Shown here piece by piece: positions 1 through 7,870 of a DNA stretch of 52,756 bases (positions are counted from its first letter, which is position 1; each line of letters begins with the position of its first letter). Position numbers and translations under genes: made by a program. The notes beneath the pieces were generated by a model. That model saw nothing but the letters and a program-made list of their open reading frames with translations. It was not told the DNA's origin and did not search any database. Source of the stretch: UBA1783 sp033808805 (GTDB lineage Bacteria > Bacillota_I > Bacilli_A > Erysipelotrichales > Erysipelotrichaceae); NCBI GenBank assembly GCA_033808805.1, contig JAPXMY010000012.1:1-52756 (forward strand), written 5' to 3'.

Positions 1-117
1 GATCCGGTGACGATAGCGAAGTGGACACACCTGTACCCATCCCGAACACAGAAGTTAAGCACTTCAGCGGCGACGATAGTTGGGCTTGCCCCTGTGAAAA
101 TAGCACGTTGCTGGTTC
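1..117 (+). rRNA. rrf: 5S ribosomal RNA
   Basis: The conserved internal 5S core (cccatcccgaacacagaagttaag, about positions 37-60) is present, and the first bases pair imperfectly with the last ones (ctggttc at 111-117) to form helix I. A T-run directly follows and probably ends the rRNA transcript. The 16S and 23S genes would lie to the left of the window. Confidence 0.93.
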
Positions 118-186
118 TTTTTTTATTAATTGATTACATTGAATCTTTATATTAGAATAAAGGAGTATATAGGAAAGGTAGATAAT

Positions 187-882
187 ATGAATATTGCGAT
201 TATTCTCTCTGGCGGAACAGGCCAGCGAATGGGAGCGGAAATCCCTAAGCAATTTATTGTTGTTGATGGAAAAGCTATTATGACCTATTGCATGATAACT
301 TTTGAAAATCACAAAGATATTGACAAGATAATAATTGTCTGTGATCCGATGTGGAGAGATTTTGTAGATAGAGAAATTAAAAGAGAGAAAATTTCCAAAT
401 TTGCTGGTTATGCAGATCCAGGCAAGACAAGACAGCATTCAATAATGAGTGGTTTGGAAAAATGTCTTGATCTGGTCAGTGAAGATTCAATAATTTCAGT
501 CCATGATTCAGTAAGACCACTGGTTCCTGCTGAAGTTATTTCAAAGACAATAAAAGCCGCTAAACGTACGGGTTCATCGTTTCCGACGGTAGGAATTAAA
601 GACACTATTTTCTATAGTGAAGATGGAAAAACGGTTTCCTCTTTAATTGACAGATCCAAGATCATGTCAGGTCAAAATCCTGAATCTTTCCAGTTTTGGC
701 CTTGCTATAACGTCTTAAAAGATTTATCAGATGAAGAACACAGTTCAGTAACGGGTCTTATTCAATTATTGTTTATTCACAATATTCCTATTGAACCAGT
801 AGCAGGTTCAATGTTAAACTTCAAGATTACAGATCCAGAAGATCTGCAACGATTCATCCTGATTGTTGAAGAAGAAAAATAA
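187..882 (+). CDS. IspD/TarI-family cytidylyltransferase
   Basis: This 231-aa protein transfers CMP from CTP to a sugar-alcohol phosphate. It starts with the nucleotide-binding loop LSGGTGQRMG followed by PKQF, and carries HDSVRP and a late LNFKITDPEDL segment, all typical of the family and at full length. IspD (2-C-methylerythritol 4-phosphate, isoprenoid pathway) and TarI (ribitol 5-phosphate, teichoic acid pathway) look alike. HDS instead of HDA and the GQNPESF segment lean towards TarI, and the adjacent glycosyltransferases would suit that, but IspD remains possible. I chose ATG 187 because ggaaagg lies just upstream; an in-frame ATG at 130 lacks such a site. A bidirectional terminator follows the stop. 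Confidence 0.85.
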   Translation: MNIAIILSGGTGQRMGAEIPKQFIVVDGKAIMTYCMITFENHKDIDKIIIVCDPMWRDFVDREIKREKISKFAGYADPGKTRQHSIMSGLEKCLDLVSEDSIISVHDSVRPLVPAEVISKTIKAAKRTGSSFPTVGIKDTIFYSEDGKTVSSLIDRSKIMSGQNPESFQFWPCYNVLKDLSDEEHSSVTGLIQLLFIHNIPIEPVAGSMLNFKITDPEDLQRFILIVEEEK

Positions 883-909
883 AAAAAGTTGTTTTGTGAC
901 AACTTTTTT
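882..909. terminator. Bidirectional terminator between cytidylyltransferase and glycosyltransferase
   Basis: A perfect 10-bp stem (882-891 with 900-909) has an 8-nt loop, with A and T tracts on either side. It overlaps the ends of the two convergent genes and can serve both. Confidence 0.85.
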
Positions 910-1891
910 ATCTATTTGACAGCTTTTTATAATAGGGATACATCGCAATGTACAATGTTGGGGCTAGTTTTAAGAAGAATAATATCAGCTTTCTAGTTTT
1001 TGAAATTTCACCATAAAGAATAAAATTCATAAATTCCCTAAAAGAAAACTGCTTAAATAAAGTTTTAATAGCATCTCGATGCTTTCTGACCAATTGCTTA
1101 TCATCGTCAGCAGTCATCTTTCTAATTACTTCAGTTGACGATTTAATAGTTCTATCAATAGATAGAGAAATAAGGTTGCGCTTTCTTAAATAATCTATAG
1201 ACATTAAATTTATTTCTAAAAATTGTAAAGAACGCTTGTCTATTTTGCTTGAAAGTAAATTTCCTTCTCTGGTCACATAATAGTAATACAAAGGTTTATC
1301 TAAAATGCTGGCTGACTTGGCCTTTCCTAAAACTTCCAGTAAAAACAATAAGTCTTCACCATAAAGAATATGTTCATGAAACTTTGAATCCCCAATAACC
1401 TCTCTTTTCATCAGGGTATTCCATATTACTCCGCTACTGGAATAGATGTAATTTAATATATCATCACCAGATAACTCAATTCCTATTTTATTGGGATTAA
1501 AATTTGTTCTAAGAAACTTGCTGTCTTCGGTTAGTGTATAGGCGTTACAAACAACGATATCATTATTTAAACGGATCAGCTGCTCAATTAATAATTGATA
1601 CATACTTAAATCAGCATAGTCGTCGCTATCAACAAAACCAATCAACTCGCCGGTAGCCTTTTCTAAACCAAGATTTCTAGCATTGGCGGCACCTTGCAGC
1701 GGTTGGTGATAAATTTTAATTCTTTCATCTTTTTCAGCGTATTTCTGACAAATTTTTAAAGAATTATCAGTTGAATTATTATCAATAAGATTAATTTCAA
1801 TATTTTTATAAGTTTGGTTTATGAGACTGTCCAAACATTTTGGAAGCTGTTTTTCGACATTATAAACAGGTACGATAATACTTATTTTCAT
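908..1891 (-). CDS. Family 2 glycosyltransferase, copy A
   Basis: This 327-aa GT-A fold glycosyltransferase probably transfers a sugar from a nucleotide donor to a surface polysaccharide or glycolipid. The N-terminal signature MKISIIVPVYN, the LIDNNSTDNS segment and the donor and metal-binding VDSDD (residues 87-91) are intact. The C-terminal third is less typical and rich in basic residues, with a hydrophobic segment near residues 295-315 that may touch the membrane. It is a close paralog of the next gene upstream (1913-2893), with the same length and many shared blocks. A gaaagg ribosome site precedes the ATG. Both genes are probably co-transcribed leftwards. The acceptor cannot be read from sequence. 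Confidence 0.88.
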   Translation of the reverse strand: MKISIIVPVYNVEKQLPKCLDSLINQTYKNIEINLIDNNSTDNSLKICQKYAEKDERIKIYHQPLQGAANARNLGLEKATGELIGFVDSDDYADLSMYQLLIEQLIRLNNDIVVCNAYTLTEDSKFLRTNFNPNKIGIELSGDDILNYIYSSSGVIWNTLMKREVIGDSKFHEHILYGEDLLFLLEVLGKAKSASILDKPLYYYYVTREGNLLSSKIDKRSLQFLEINLMSIDYLRKRNLISLSIDRTIKSSTEVIRKMTADDDKQLVRKHRDAIKTLFKQFSFREFMNFILYGEISKTRKLILFFLKLAPTLYIAMYPYYKKLSNR

Positions 1892-1912
1892 ATCAAATTT
1901 CCTTTCTAGCTA

Positions 1913-2893
1913 TTATTTTTTAAAAGTTTTATATAGCGGATCTAAAATTAAATATAGTTTTGGAGAAATCTTTAAAACAGAATAAATCAACTTCTTGTTA
2001 AAGTTATAATTGCTGTCTTTAAAGAAAGCAGTAGAATGAGCTAAAGAAAAATTCTTGAATAAAATTTTAATCTTTTCTAAATGAGCTGAATAAAGTGGAT
2101 TGTCATCATTGATAGTAAATTTCTGCAAGGTTTCTGTAGCTGTATTTACCGCTCTGGAAATAGCCATAGATGGATATTCTTTTTTTAATAAGAAATCAAT
2201 AACTTCATTAGAAACATCTAAGAATTTTAAAGAGCGCTGATCCGGTTTGCTGGAAACAACATTTCCTTCTCTAGAGGCATAATAATAGTATAATGGTACA
2301 TCTAAAATGCTGGCGCTATTTGCTCTGTTTAGGCATTCCAACAAAAATAATTGGTCCTCGCCATAGGCAACGTCCGCTCTAAAAACCAAATCTTTTATAA
2401 CTTCTTTTTTCATTAATGTATTCCATAAGACCCCACTGCTAGAAAAAATATAATCGAAAATATCCCTGTCAGTTAAGACTTTATTGATTTTGGATTGATT
2501 AAATGAAATTCTTATATATTTCAAATCTCCTTTGAGTACATAAGCATTACAAACTACTACATCGGTATTAAGCTTAAAAAGTTGCTCAGTCATCAATTTA
2601 TACATATTAACATCAGTAAAATCATCTCCGTCAACAAAACCAATTAAATCTCCAGTAGCTTTTTGCAAACCGAGATTTCTGGCATGAGAGACTCCCTGCA
2701 TAGGTTGATGATAGATTTTTATTCTTTCGTCTTTTTTGGCATATTCCTGACAAACTTCTATAGAGTTATCGCTAGAATTGTTATCAATAATAATAATCTC
2801 AATATTTTGATAAGTTTGGTTTGTCAGACTGTCTAAACATTTAGAAATGTGACCACCAATATTATAAACAGGTACAATTATACTAATCTTCAT
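1913..2893 (-). CDS. Family 2 glycosyltransferase, copy B
   Basis: This 326-aa GT-A glycosyltransferase starts MKISIIVPVYN and has IIDNNSSDNS and a donor-site VDGDD, one residue different from copy A's VDSDD. The two genes are separated by 21 bp and share conserved blocks along their length (for example KDERIKIYHQP and YGEDLLFLLE/YGEDQLFLLE), so they arose by tandem duplication. Substrate choice may have drifted, since the central and C-terminal parts differ more than the catalytic domain. The ribosome site is gaaagga. An AT-rich intergenic region of about 260 bp separates it from the divergent macro-domain gene. Confidence 0.88.
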   Translation of the reverse strand: MKISIIVPVYNIGGHISKCLDSLTNQTYQNIEIIIIDNNSSDNSIEVCQEYAKKDERIKIYHQPMQGVSHARNLGLQKATGDLIGFVDGDDFTDVNMYKLMTEQLFKLNTDVVVCNAYVLKGDLKYIRISFNQSKINKVLTDRDIFDYIFSSSGVLWNTLMKKEVIKDLVFRADVAYGEDQLFLLECLNRANSASILDVPLYYYYASREGNVVSSKPDQRSLKFLDVSNEVIDFLLKKEYPSMAISRAVNTATETLQKFTINDDNPLYSAHLEKIKILFKNFSLAHSTAFFKDSNYNFNKKLIYSVLKISPKLYLILDPLYKTFKK

Positions 2894-2993
2894 TTTCTTT
2901 TTCCTTTCATTAATTAAAGCTGATGTAGAAACATTTTTTCAAATTTTACACTCTCTTCTATTAATTAGCATATCATTTTTTGATTGAAATTTA

Positions 2994-3102
2994 AACCGAA
3001 TATCAGTGTGCTTACAACTAATATTATACCCATATTTTTAAGACTTATTTCCAATCGCGAAAAAACGAAATTAACTATTTTGTTTTGCGAACCGAATATC
3101 AG
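2994..3102. repeat. Two 13-bp direct repeats in the divergent promoter region
   Basis: The sequence aaccgaatatcag occurs at 2994-3006 and again at 3090-3102, a 96-bp step. Between them, an imperfect inverted repeat (tcgc...aaaac around 3055-3091) abuts the second copy. The second copy lies about 55 bp before the macro-domain start codon. Repeated sites in a divergent promoter region suggest a regulator binding site; this is inference. Confidence 0.55.
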
Positions 3103-3157
3103 CTGATGATATAAATGAAAAAATATGTAATAATAAATATAAAGAAGGTGAATAATA

Positions 3158-4204
3158 ATGCCACTAGAGATTGTAACAGGAAATATTGTTGATCAGAAAA
3201 CAGATGTTATTGTCAGCTCAAATAATAACAGGATGATTGCCAGTGGTGGCAATAGTTTAGCTGTTTTTGAAAAAATAGGGAAACGAATACTTAAAAATGC
3301 TCTGCAAAAGTTTAGCTATGTTGATACAACAGAGGTAGCAGTTACTTCTGGTTTTGATTTGAGTAAATATATTATTCATGCAGTTGGACCTGTTTATGAT
3401 GAAGCTTTTAATAATAATGAAACTCTGTTGGCCGATACTTATATCAACGCTTTAAACAAAGCTGTTGAACTGGAAGCTGAAAGCATTTCTTTTCCTCTGA
3501 TATCAGCTGGAGCTAATGGTTTTCCACAGCATGTGGCTTTAGAGGTAGCAATAAAGACCATTGGAAGTTTTATTGAAGAGCATGATTTAGATGTGAAGTT
3601 AGTTTTATTACCAGAAGAAAAAAGTAAAAAGATAAAATATCCTCGACTGCATCGTATGATAGGAAGAACAGTTTTAGAAGAAAGACGTCAAAGACAGCAT
3701 CCAAAAATCTTTTCCATGATTACAAAAAGGTCTCTAGAGAATGCTTTGGAAAAAGAAGTTTTAATCAGAGAGGCTCCAGAAGAAAAAATCTTGTATCAAA
3801 AAGCCAGTTATGCTATTGATTCCTGCAGCGGATATGATTTAGATGATATTTTGGATAATATGGATATTTCTTTTTCCAAGACAGTATTAAATCTTATTGA
3901 TGAAAAGGGCTATAAAGATTCGGATGTATATAAAAGAGCGAATCTGGACAGAAGACTGTTTTCTAAACTTAGATCTTCGGATGATTATCAGCCATCAAAA
4001 TCTACTGCTATTGCTCTGGCTTTTGCTTTGCGATTAAGTGTGCCACAGACTGACGATCTGCTGCTTAAGGCTGGATATTCCTTATCTAAATCGAATACAA
4101 CCGATATAATTGTCGAATATTGCCTGAATAATGAAATTTATAATATTTATGAGGTAAATGAACTGCTGTTTCAATATGATCAGAAACAATTAGGTTCAAT
4201 TTAA
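3158..4204 (+). CDS. Macro domain protein with C-terminal HTH-like domain
   Basis: Residues 1-150 form a macro domain, a fold that binds or hydrolyses ADP-ribose derivatives: TGNIVDQKTDVIVSSNN, the GGNS loop near residue 30 and ISAGANGFP near 115-123. A charged linker (about 150-235) leads to an all-helical C-terminal domain (about 235-345) containing LDRRLFSKLRSSDDYQPSKSTA, which looks like a DNA-binding HTH of the kind seen in Firmicutes macro proteins. A gaaggtg ribosome site precedes ATG 3158. The VWA gene follows 78 bp later, probably in one transcript. The protein could sense ADP-ribosylation and act on DNA, or simply remove the modification. Its ligand is not known. Confidence 0.82.
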   Translation: MPLEIVTGNIVDQKTDVIVSSNNNRMIASGGNSLAVFEKIGKRILKNALQKFSYVDTTEVAVTSGFDLSKYIIHAVGPVYDEAFNNNETLLADTYINALNKAVELEAESISFPLISAGANGFPQHVALEVAIKTIGSFIEEHDLDVKLVLLPEEKSKKIKYPRLHRMIGRTVLEERRQRQHPKIFSMITKRSLENALEKEVLIREAPEEKILYQKASYAIDSCSGYDLDDILDNMDISFSKTVLNLIDEKGYKDSDVYKRANLDRRLFSKLRSSDDYQPSKSTAIALAFALRLSVPQTDDLLLKAGYSLSKSNTTDIIVEYCLNNEIYNIYEVNELLFQYDQKQLGSI

Positions 4205-4282
4205 AAAATGTCCCTTTTGAAGAGACCATCTAGAAATATATAAATGTTATCCTTCTATTGTAAAAGATAGGAGGATTTTTAC

Positions 4283-4915
4283 ATGAAAGAAAAATTAACA
4301 GAAATTGTCTTTATAATAGACAGAAGTGGTTCAATGTCTGGCCTTGAATCAGACACTATTGGCGGTTTTAATGGAATGCTGAAAAAACAAAAAGCTGAAA
4401 AAGGTGAAGCCTATGTAACGACAGTTCTATTTGATGACAGATATGAGTTGTTGCACGATCATTTAAGTATCGATAAAGTTGGCGTTATGGATGAAACACA
4501 GTATTTTACCAGGGGCTGCACAGCTTTATTGGATGCAGTAGGCTTGACTATTAAGAAAATGGAAAACATCGTTAAACACCAGAAAGATTGTAATGTCATT
4601 ATAATAATTATCACTGATGGTTATGAAAATGCTTCTAAGGAATATTCCAGCAAAAAAGTAAAACAAATGGTAAATGACAAAAAAGAAGCAGGATGGGAGT
4701 TTGTTTTCCTAGGTGCCAACATTGATGCAGTAGAAACAGCTGAAACAATTGGAGTAAATAGAGACAGTGCTGCTGACTATCATAGCGATAGTGAAGGAAT
4801 CAAAATAGCATATTGTTCTTTAAGTGAAGCTATTTCTGATGTAAGAAGTGCCGGCAGGGTTAAAGCAAAAAGCTTAAAGTCAGTCAGAGAAGATTACGAA
4901 AAAAGAAAACAATAA
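4283..4915 (+). CDS. von Willebrand factor A domain protein
   Basis: This 210-aa cytoplasmic protein is almost entirely one VWA domain. The metal-ion site is intact: DRSGS at residues 13-17 (DxSxS), a threonine in RGCTALLDA, and the ITDGYENAS strand-loop. No signal peptide or membrane segment is visible. Small VWA proteins of this kind (TerY-like) act as metal-dependent protein-protein adaptors. It follows the macro-domain gene, has a taggagg ribosome site, and the pair ends at a strong terminator, so the two genes form a unit. Confidence 0.85.
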   Translation: MKEKLTEIVFIIDRSGSMSGLESDTIGGFNGMLKKQKAEKGEAYVTTVLFDDRYELLHDHLSIDKVGVMDETQYFTRGCTALLDAVGLTIKKMENIVKHQKDCNVIIIIITDGYENASKEYSSKKVKQMVNDKKEAGWEFVFLGANIDAVETAETIGVNRDSAADYHSDSEGIKIAYCSLSEAISDVRSAGRVKAKSLKSVREDYEKRKQ

Positions 4916-4940
4916 TAATTATCAGTGCTGTTAGAATTTA

Positions 4941-4974
4941 GAAAAAGCAATCCTTATGAGGGGATTGCTTTTCT
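4941..4974. terminator. Bidirectional terminator after the VWA gene and nagA
   Basis: An 11-bp stem (aaaagcaatcc at 4943-4953 with its complement at 4962-4972) has flanking A and T runs between two convergent genes. Confidence 0.85.
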
Positions 4975-6178
4975 AATCTAATTTACGACTTCTGATAAAA
5001 TCTTCATTGTACAGTATTTTATTATCTTTGATATCATATATTTTATTTCCCTGGCAATAGGTTGCAATAACCTGATAATCATCATCAATAACCACAAAGT
5101 CACTATCCTTGCCTATTTTTATACTGCCTTTTTCTTTTTCAAAGCCATATTTTCTGGCAGGATTCAAACTGGACATTTTTATAACCGTTTCTAAAGGTAT
5201 GTTAAGTTTTTCAACCAGGTTTTTAATACCATAGATTACTGGTTTTGAACTACCTGACAATCTTCCGCTATCAGATAAAACAAAACCTTCATCGTTGATA
5301 TAAATGAATTGTCTATCACTTTTTGGATCATCACTCATGCCCTTATATTTTCCTTCAGGCAGTCCAGCGAAACTGACATTATCAGAAATCATTATAAAGC
5401 GTGAATAATCTTTAACCTTGAAATACAGCTCAATCATTTCCAGACATACATGCAAACCATCACAGATTATTTCACAATCTACCTCATCTCGCATTAAGCA
5501 GGCTCCAAGAGTTCCGATGTCACGATGATGCAGACCAGTCATTACATTACCTAAGTGAGTAGCTACAGTAATACCGGCATCTATTCCGGCACTGGCCTGG
5601 GCATAATTGGCATTGGTATGATAGGCTCCTACTGTAACACCATTTTTCACAAAAAAATCAATAGCCTCAATAGCGCCTTCTACTTCGGGAGCGATATCAA
5701 TTAATTTTAGTTTGCTACTGGCAGCTTTTAAAAACTCTTCAGCCAGCTTCATATCAACTTTTGGATAGCCAGTGTTAACTCCTTTTTCTCCAACTCTGGC
5801 ACCCCAAGGTCCCTCTAGATGAATTCCCAGGATAATTGGTGTTTTCTTTTCAGGATCAGAGTAGTTAGCTACTTTTTCAATTGTTTCAATATCAGTATCA
5901 CAAGTTGGAAAAACACCAGTTACTCCACAGGAAGCCAAAGCTTTTAAGTATCCGGTCAGATTAAAAGCTTCGCTTTTTCCTCTTAATAAATCATAGCCGA
6001 AATAACCGTGATTGTGAGTGTCGATGATGCCAGGAATAATTCTGTAGCCTGAAAAGTCCCTGTCAGCTTTCAGATTGTTTTCTTTAGGCTGAAAGCTTGA
6101 GAACTTTTCATCTTCTACTATCAGATAGCCATCTTTAAGACCATCTTCCATATAAATTCTGTCACAATAAATTATCAT
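4973..6178 (-). CDS. nagA: N-acetylglucosamine-6-phosphate deacetylase
   Basis: The enzyme removes acetate from GlcNAc-6-phosphate in amino-sugar recycling and catabolism. The 401-aa amidohydrolase has DTHNHG (H55, H57), the metal ligand glutamate in HLEGPWG (about 122), H187, THLGNVM (H208) and the catalytic aspartate in MISDN (about 266). The usual THLFNAM reads THLGNVM. I chose the ATG at 6178, which has aaggag six bases upstream; an in-frame start further out lacks one. No nagB lies next to it. It stands alone between a terminator and a tRNA. Confidence 0.93.
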   Translation of the reverse strand: MIIYCDRIYMEDGLKDGYLIVEDEKFSSFQPKENNLKADRDFSGYRIIPGIIDTHNHGYFGYDLLRGKSEAFNLTGYLKALASCGVTGVFPTCDTDIETIEKVANYSDPEKKTPIILGIHLEGPWGARVGEKGVNTGYPKVDMKLAEEFLKAASSKLKLIDIAPEVEGAIEAIDFFVKNGVTVGAYHTNANYAQASAGIDAGITVATHLGNVMTGLHHRDIGTLGACLMRDEVDCEIICDGLHVCLEMIELYFKVKDYSRFIMISDNVSFAGLPEGKYKGMSDDPKSDRQFIYINDEGFVLSDSGRLSGSSKPVIYGIKNLVEKLNIPLETVIKMSSLNPARKYGFEKEKGSIKIGKDSDFVVIDDDYQVIATYCQGNKIYDIKDNKILYNEDFIRSRKLD

Positions 6179-6267
6179 ATGCTTCTCCTTATTATAATTT
6201 AAATATAACATATTTTTTAGGTGGCATTGTGTTTTTATTGTGATAAAATAAAGTGGTTGAATTATGT

Positions 6268-6273
6268 TATAAT
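6268..6273 (+). promoter_or_regulatory. Extended -10 promoter for tRNA-Arg
   Basis: TGTTATAAT (TGn plus TATAAT) lies 12 bases before the tRNA start. No good -35 box is visible at normal spacing. Confidence 0.5.
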
Positions 6274-6284
6274 GTTTTTGTAAT

Positions 6285-6360
6285 GTGCCCGTAGTTTAAT
6301 GAATAGAACCCTCGATTCCGATTCGAGAAAATACAGGTTTAAGTCCTGTCGGGCACACCA
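6285..6360 (+). tRNA. tRNA-Arg (CCG)
   Basis: The cloverleaf folds with a 7-bp acceptor (gtgcccg with cgggcac), an anticodon stem ctcga/tcgag around loop ttccgat (anticodon CCG), and a T arm acagg/cctgt. CCA is encoded. The HAD gene follows 15 bases later and may share the transcript. Confidence 0.93.
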
Positions 6361-6375
6361 TTAAAAGGAATGATT

Positions 6376-7206
6376 ATGAACGGGAATATTAAATTAGTAG
6401 TAGCGGATATCGATGGAACATTGACAAACAGCCAAAGAGTGTTGACTGATTTTACCAAGAAAACGATAAATCAGTTAAAAGAAAAAGGAATCTTGTTCGG
6501 ATTGGCTTCTGGAAGATGTGTGGATAATCAGTTATTGCACTATTACAAAGAATGGGGCTTTGACTGGCAGTTTGATATTCTTATTGGAATGAATGGAGCC
6601 CAGTTATATGATGGAGTAAACAACAAAAGATATGATTATCACAGTCTGTCCAAAGAAGATGTCAAAGAAATCTGTGACCTGGTTAAACCTCTTGATGTAA
6701 ATCCCTTTGTCTATGATGATGGAGTAATGGTTTGTCTTAAAGAAGATGAAGCAACCATATCCAGCAGTATTAGAAATGAGATGCCTTATGTCATCAGTCC
6801 TGATGGTTCTTTGATGTTTAATAAAGATCGCCCTAAACTGATGATCAGAGTAGATGAAGACAAAATGGAAGCTTTAGAAAAATATGTTGAAGAAAACAGA
6901 AAAGAAGGTGTCACTTATCGCAGCGTAAAAACGCAGACAACAATGTTGGAGTTTATCGACTATCGAACTAATAAGGGTGATGCTTTAATAAATTTCTGCC
7001 AGTTAAACAATATCGATTTAAAAGATGTTATGACTTTTGGTGATATCAGCAATGACAATGAACTTCTAGAAGTTGCTGGAATTGGCGTCTGTATGATTAA
7101 TGGTTCTGATGAAACTAAAGAATATGCTGATGATATTACCGAAAAAACAAATGATGAAGACGGTTTTGCTCACTATTTGCAAGAAAAAGTGTTAAAATAT
7201 CGTTAG
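6376..7206 (+). CDS. Cof-type HAD family phosphatase
   Basis: This 276-aa HAD hydrolase of the Cof subfamily dephosphorylates sugar phosphates or related metabolites. Motif I is DIDGT (D11, D13), the lysine and aspartate motifs occur in RPKLMI and FGDISNDNELL, and a C2-type cap lies between. I prefer ATG 6376, which leaves room for the aaaagga site; ATG 6370 directly abuts it. The gene lies between tRNA-Arg and tRNA-Leu with short gaps, so all three may be one transcript. The substrate cannot be told from sequence. Confidence 0.88.
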   Translation: MNGNIKLVVADIDGTLTNSQRVLTDFTKKTINQLKEKGILFGLASGRCVDNQLLHYYKEWGFDWQFDILIGMNGAQLYDGVNNKRYDYHSLSKEDVKEICDLVKPLDVNPFVYDDGVMVCLKEDEATISSSIRNEMPYVISPDGSLMFNKDRPKLMIRVDEDKMEALEKYVEENRKEGVTYRSVKTQTTMLEFIDYRTNKGDALINFCQLNNIDLKDVMTFGDISNDNELLEVAGIGVCMINGSDETKEYADDITEKTNDEDGFAHYLQEKVLKYR

Positions 7207-7215
7207 ACTATAACT

Positions 7216-7299
7216 GCACCGGTGGCGGAATGGTAGACGCGTACGCCTCAGAAGCGTATGATTAATATCGTGTGAGTTCAACTCTCATTCGGTGCACCA
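7216..7299 (+). tRNA. tRNA-Leu (CAG)
   Basis: This is a class II tRNA with a long variable arm. The acceptor gcaccgg pairs with tcggtgc, the anticodon stem tacgc/gcgta encloses ctcagaa (anticodon CAG), and CCA is encoded. It starts 10 bases after the HAD gene. Confidence 0.93.
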
Positions 7300-7310
7300 C
7301 TTTAGCAATT

Positions 7311-7335
7311 AAACCTTGCCCAGGCAAGGTTTTTT
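7311..7335 (+). terminator. Terminator after tRNA-Leu
   Basis: Aaaccttgcc pairs with ggcaaggttt, followed by a T-run. It isolates the cassette downstream. Confidence 0.88.
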
Positions 7336-7414
7336 GCTGGAAAAGAGCAAAAAGGGATATAAGTAAAAATAGATAAATTTTTTATAAATTTTAAATTATT
7401 TTTTTAAAAAAGTA

Positions 7415-7442
7415 TTGACAACAGGTAAGGGATTGTTATAAT
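7415..7442 (+). promoter_or_regulatory. Consensus sigma-A promoter of the seven-gene cassette
   Basis: TTGACA (7415-7420) and TATAAT (7437-7442) are both perfect, with a 16-bp spacer. No other promoter this good is seen within the following six kilobases, so it probably drives the whole cassette. Confidence 0.82.
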
Positions 7443-7456
7443 TAAATTATAAAAAA

Positions 7457-7473
7457 ATTTCAGTAACTGAAAT
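7457..7473. promoter_or_regulatory. 17-bp perfect palindrome, probable operator
   Basis: Atttcagt, one central base, then actgaaat form a perfect 8+1+8 inverted repeat, 14 bp after the -10 box. It overlaps the expected start of transcription, where a dimeric repressor would block initiation. The HTH protein at 11971 is a possible partner; that is inference. Confidence 0.65.
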
Positions 7474-7510
7474 GATAATTATAAAAATAAAATTTCGAAA
7501 GGAGAGAAAT

Positions 7511-7870
7511 ATGGAAAAAAACAATAACGTTCATAACTGTTATGAGCACCTGGATTCAAAATGTCGTTGTACTGTTTGTGGTAGAACTCATCATGTCATT
7601 GCTTCTGACAGCAATTACTCAGGCTTGGGAAGAGTGAACGCGGTCTGCTTGAGGTGTGGAGCTTCTGAAGCCTTTGAAGACAGTACAGGAGCAACTTTCT
7701 ATAGTGATTTTGATGGTAAGAATTATGATGATTATTATGGTGATCGTGTTGATAAGGAAGAAATTGCTGAAGGGTTGCGTTTGGCTGGCCACAATTGTGA
7801 AAGATACCTTGATGTAATAACTGGAAAATGTCTGGTATGTGGCAAAAAACTTAAAGAACCACTAAAATGA
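7511..7870 (+). CDS. Small Cys-rich protein with duplicated zinc-ribbon-like motif
   Basis: This 119-aa protein has an N-terminal module HNC...CRCTVCG (C10, C18, C20, C23) and a C-terminal near copy HNC...KCLVCG (C96, C107, C110), with another pair VCLRCG (C46, C49) between them. The spacing suggests two or three zinc sites. The middle (about 53-80) is acidic and tyrosine-rich. ATG 7511 has aaaggagag in front; the open frame extends further up but without a site. The stop overlaps the next start by four bases (ATGA), which indicates translational coupling. I do not recognise a family. Confidence 0.75.
   Translation: MEKNNNVHNCYEHLDSKCRCTVCGRTHHVIASDSNYSGLGRVNAVCLRCGASEAFEDSTGATFYSDFDGKNYDDYYGDRVDKEEIAEGLRLAGHNCERYLDVITGKCLVCGKKLKEPLK

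Noticed and set aside
130..882. Longer cytidylyltransferase starting at 130
   Set aside because: The extra residues do not match the family start and there is no ribosome site; ATG 187 gives the standard length.
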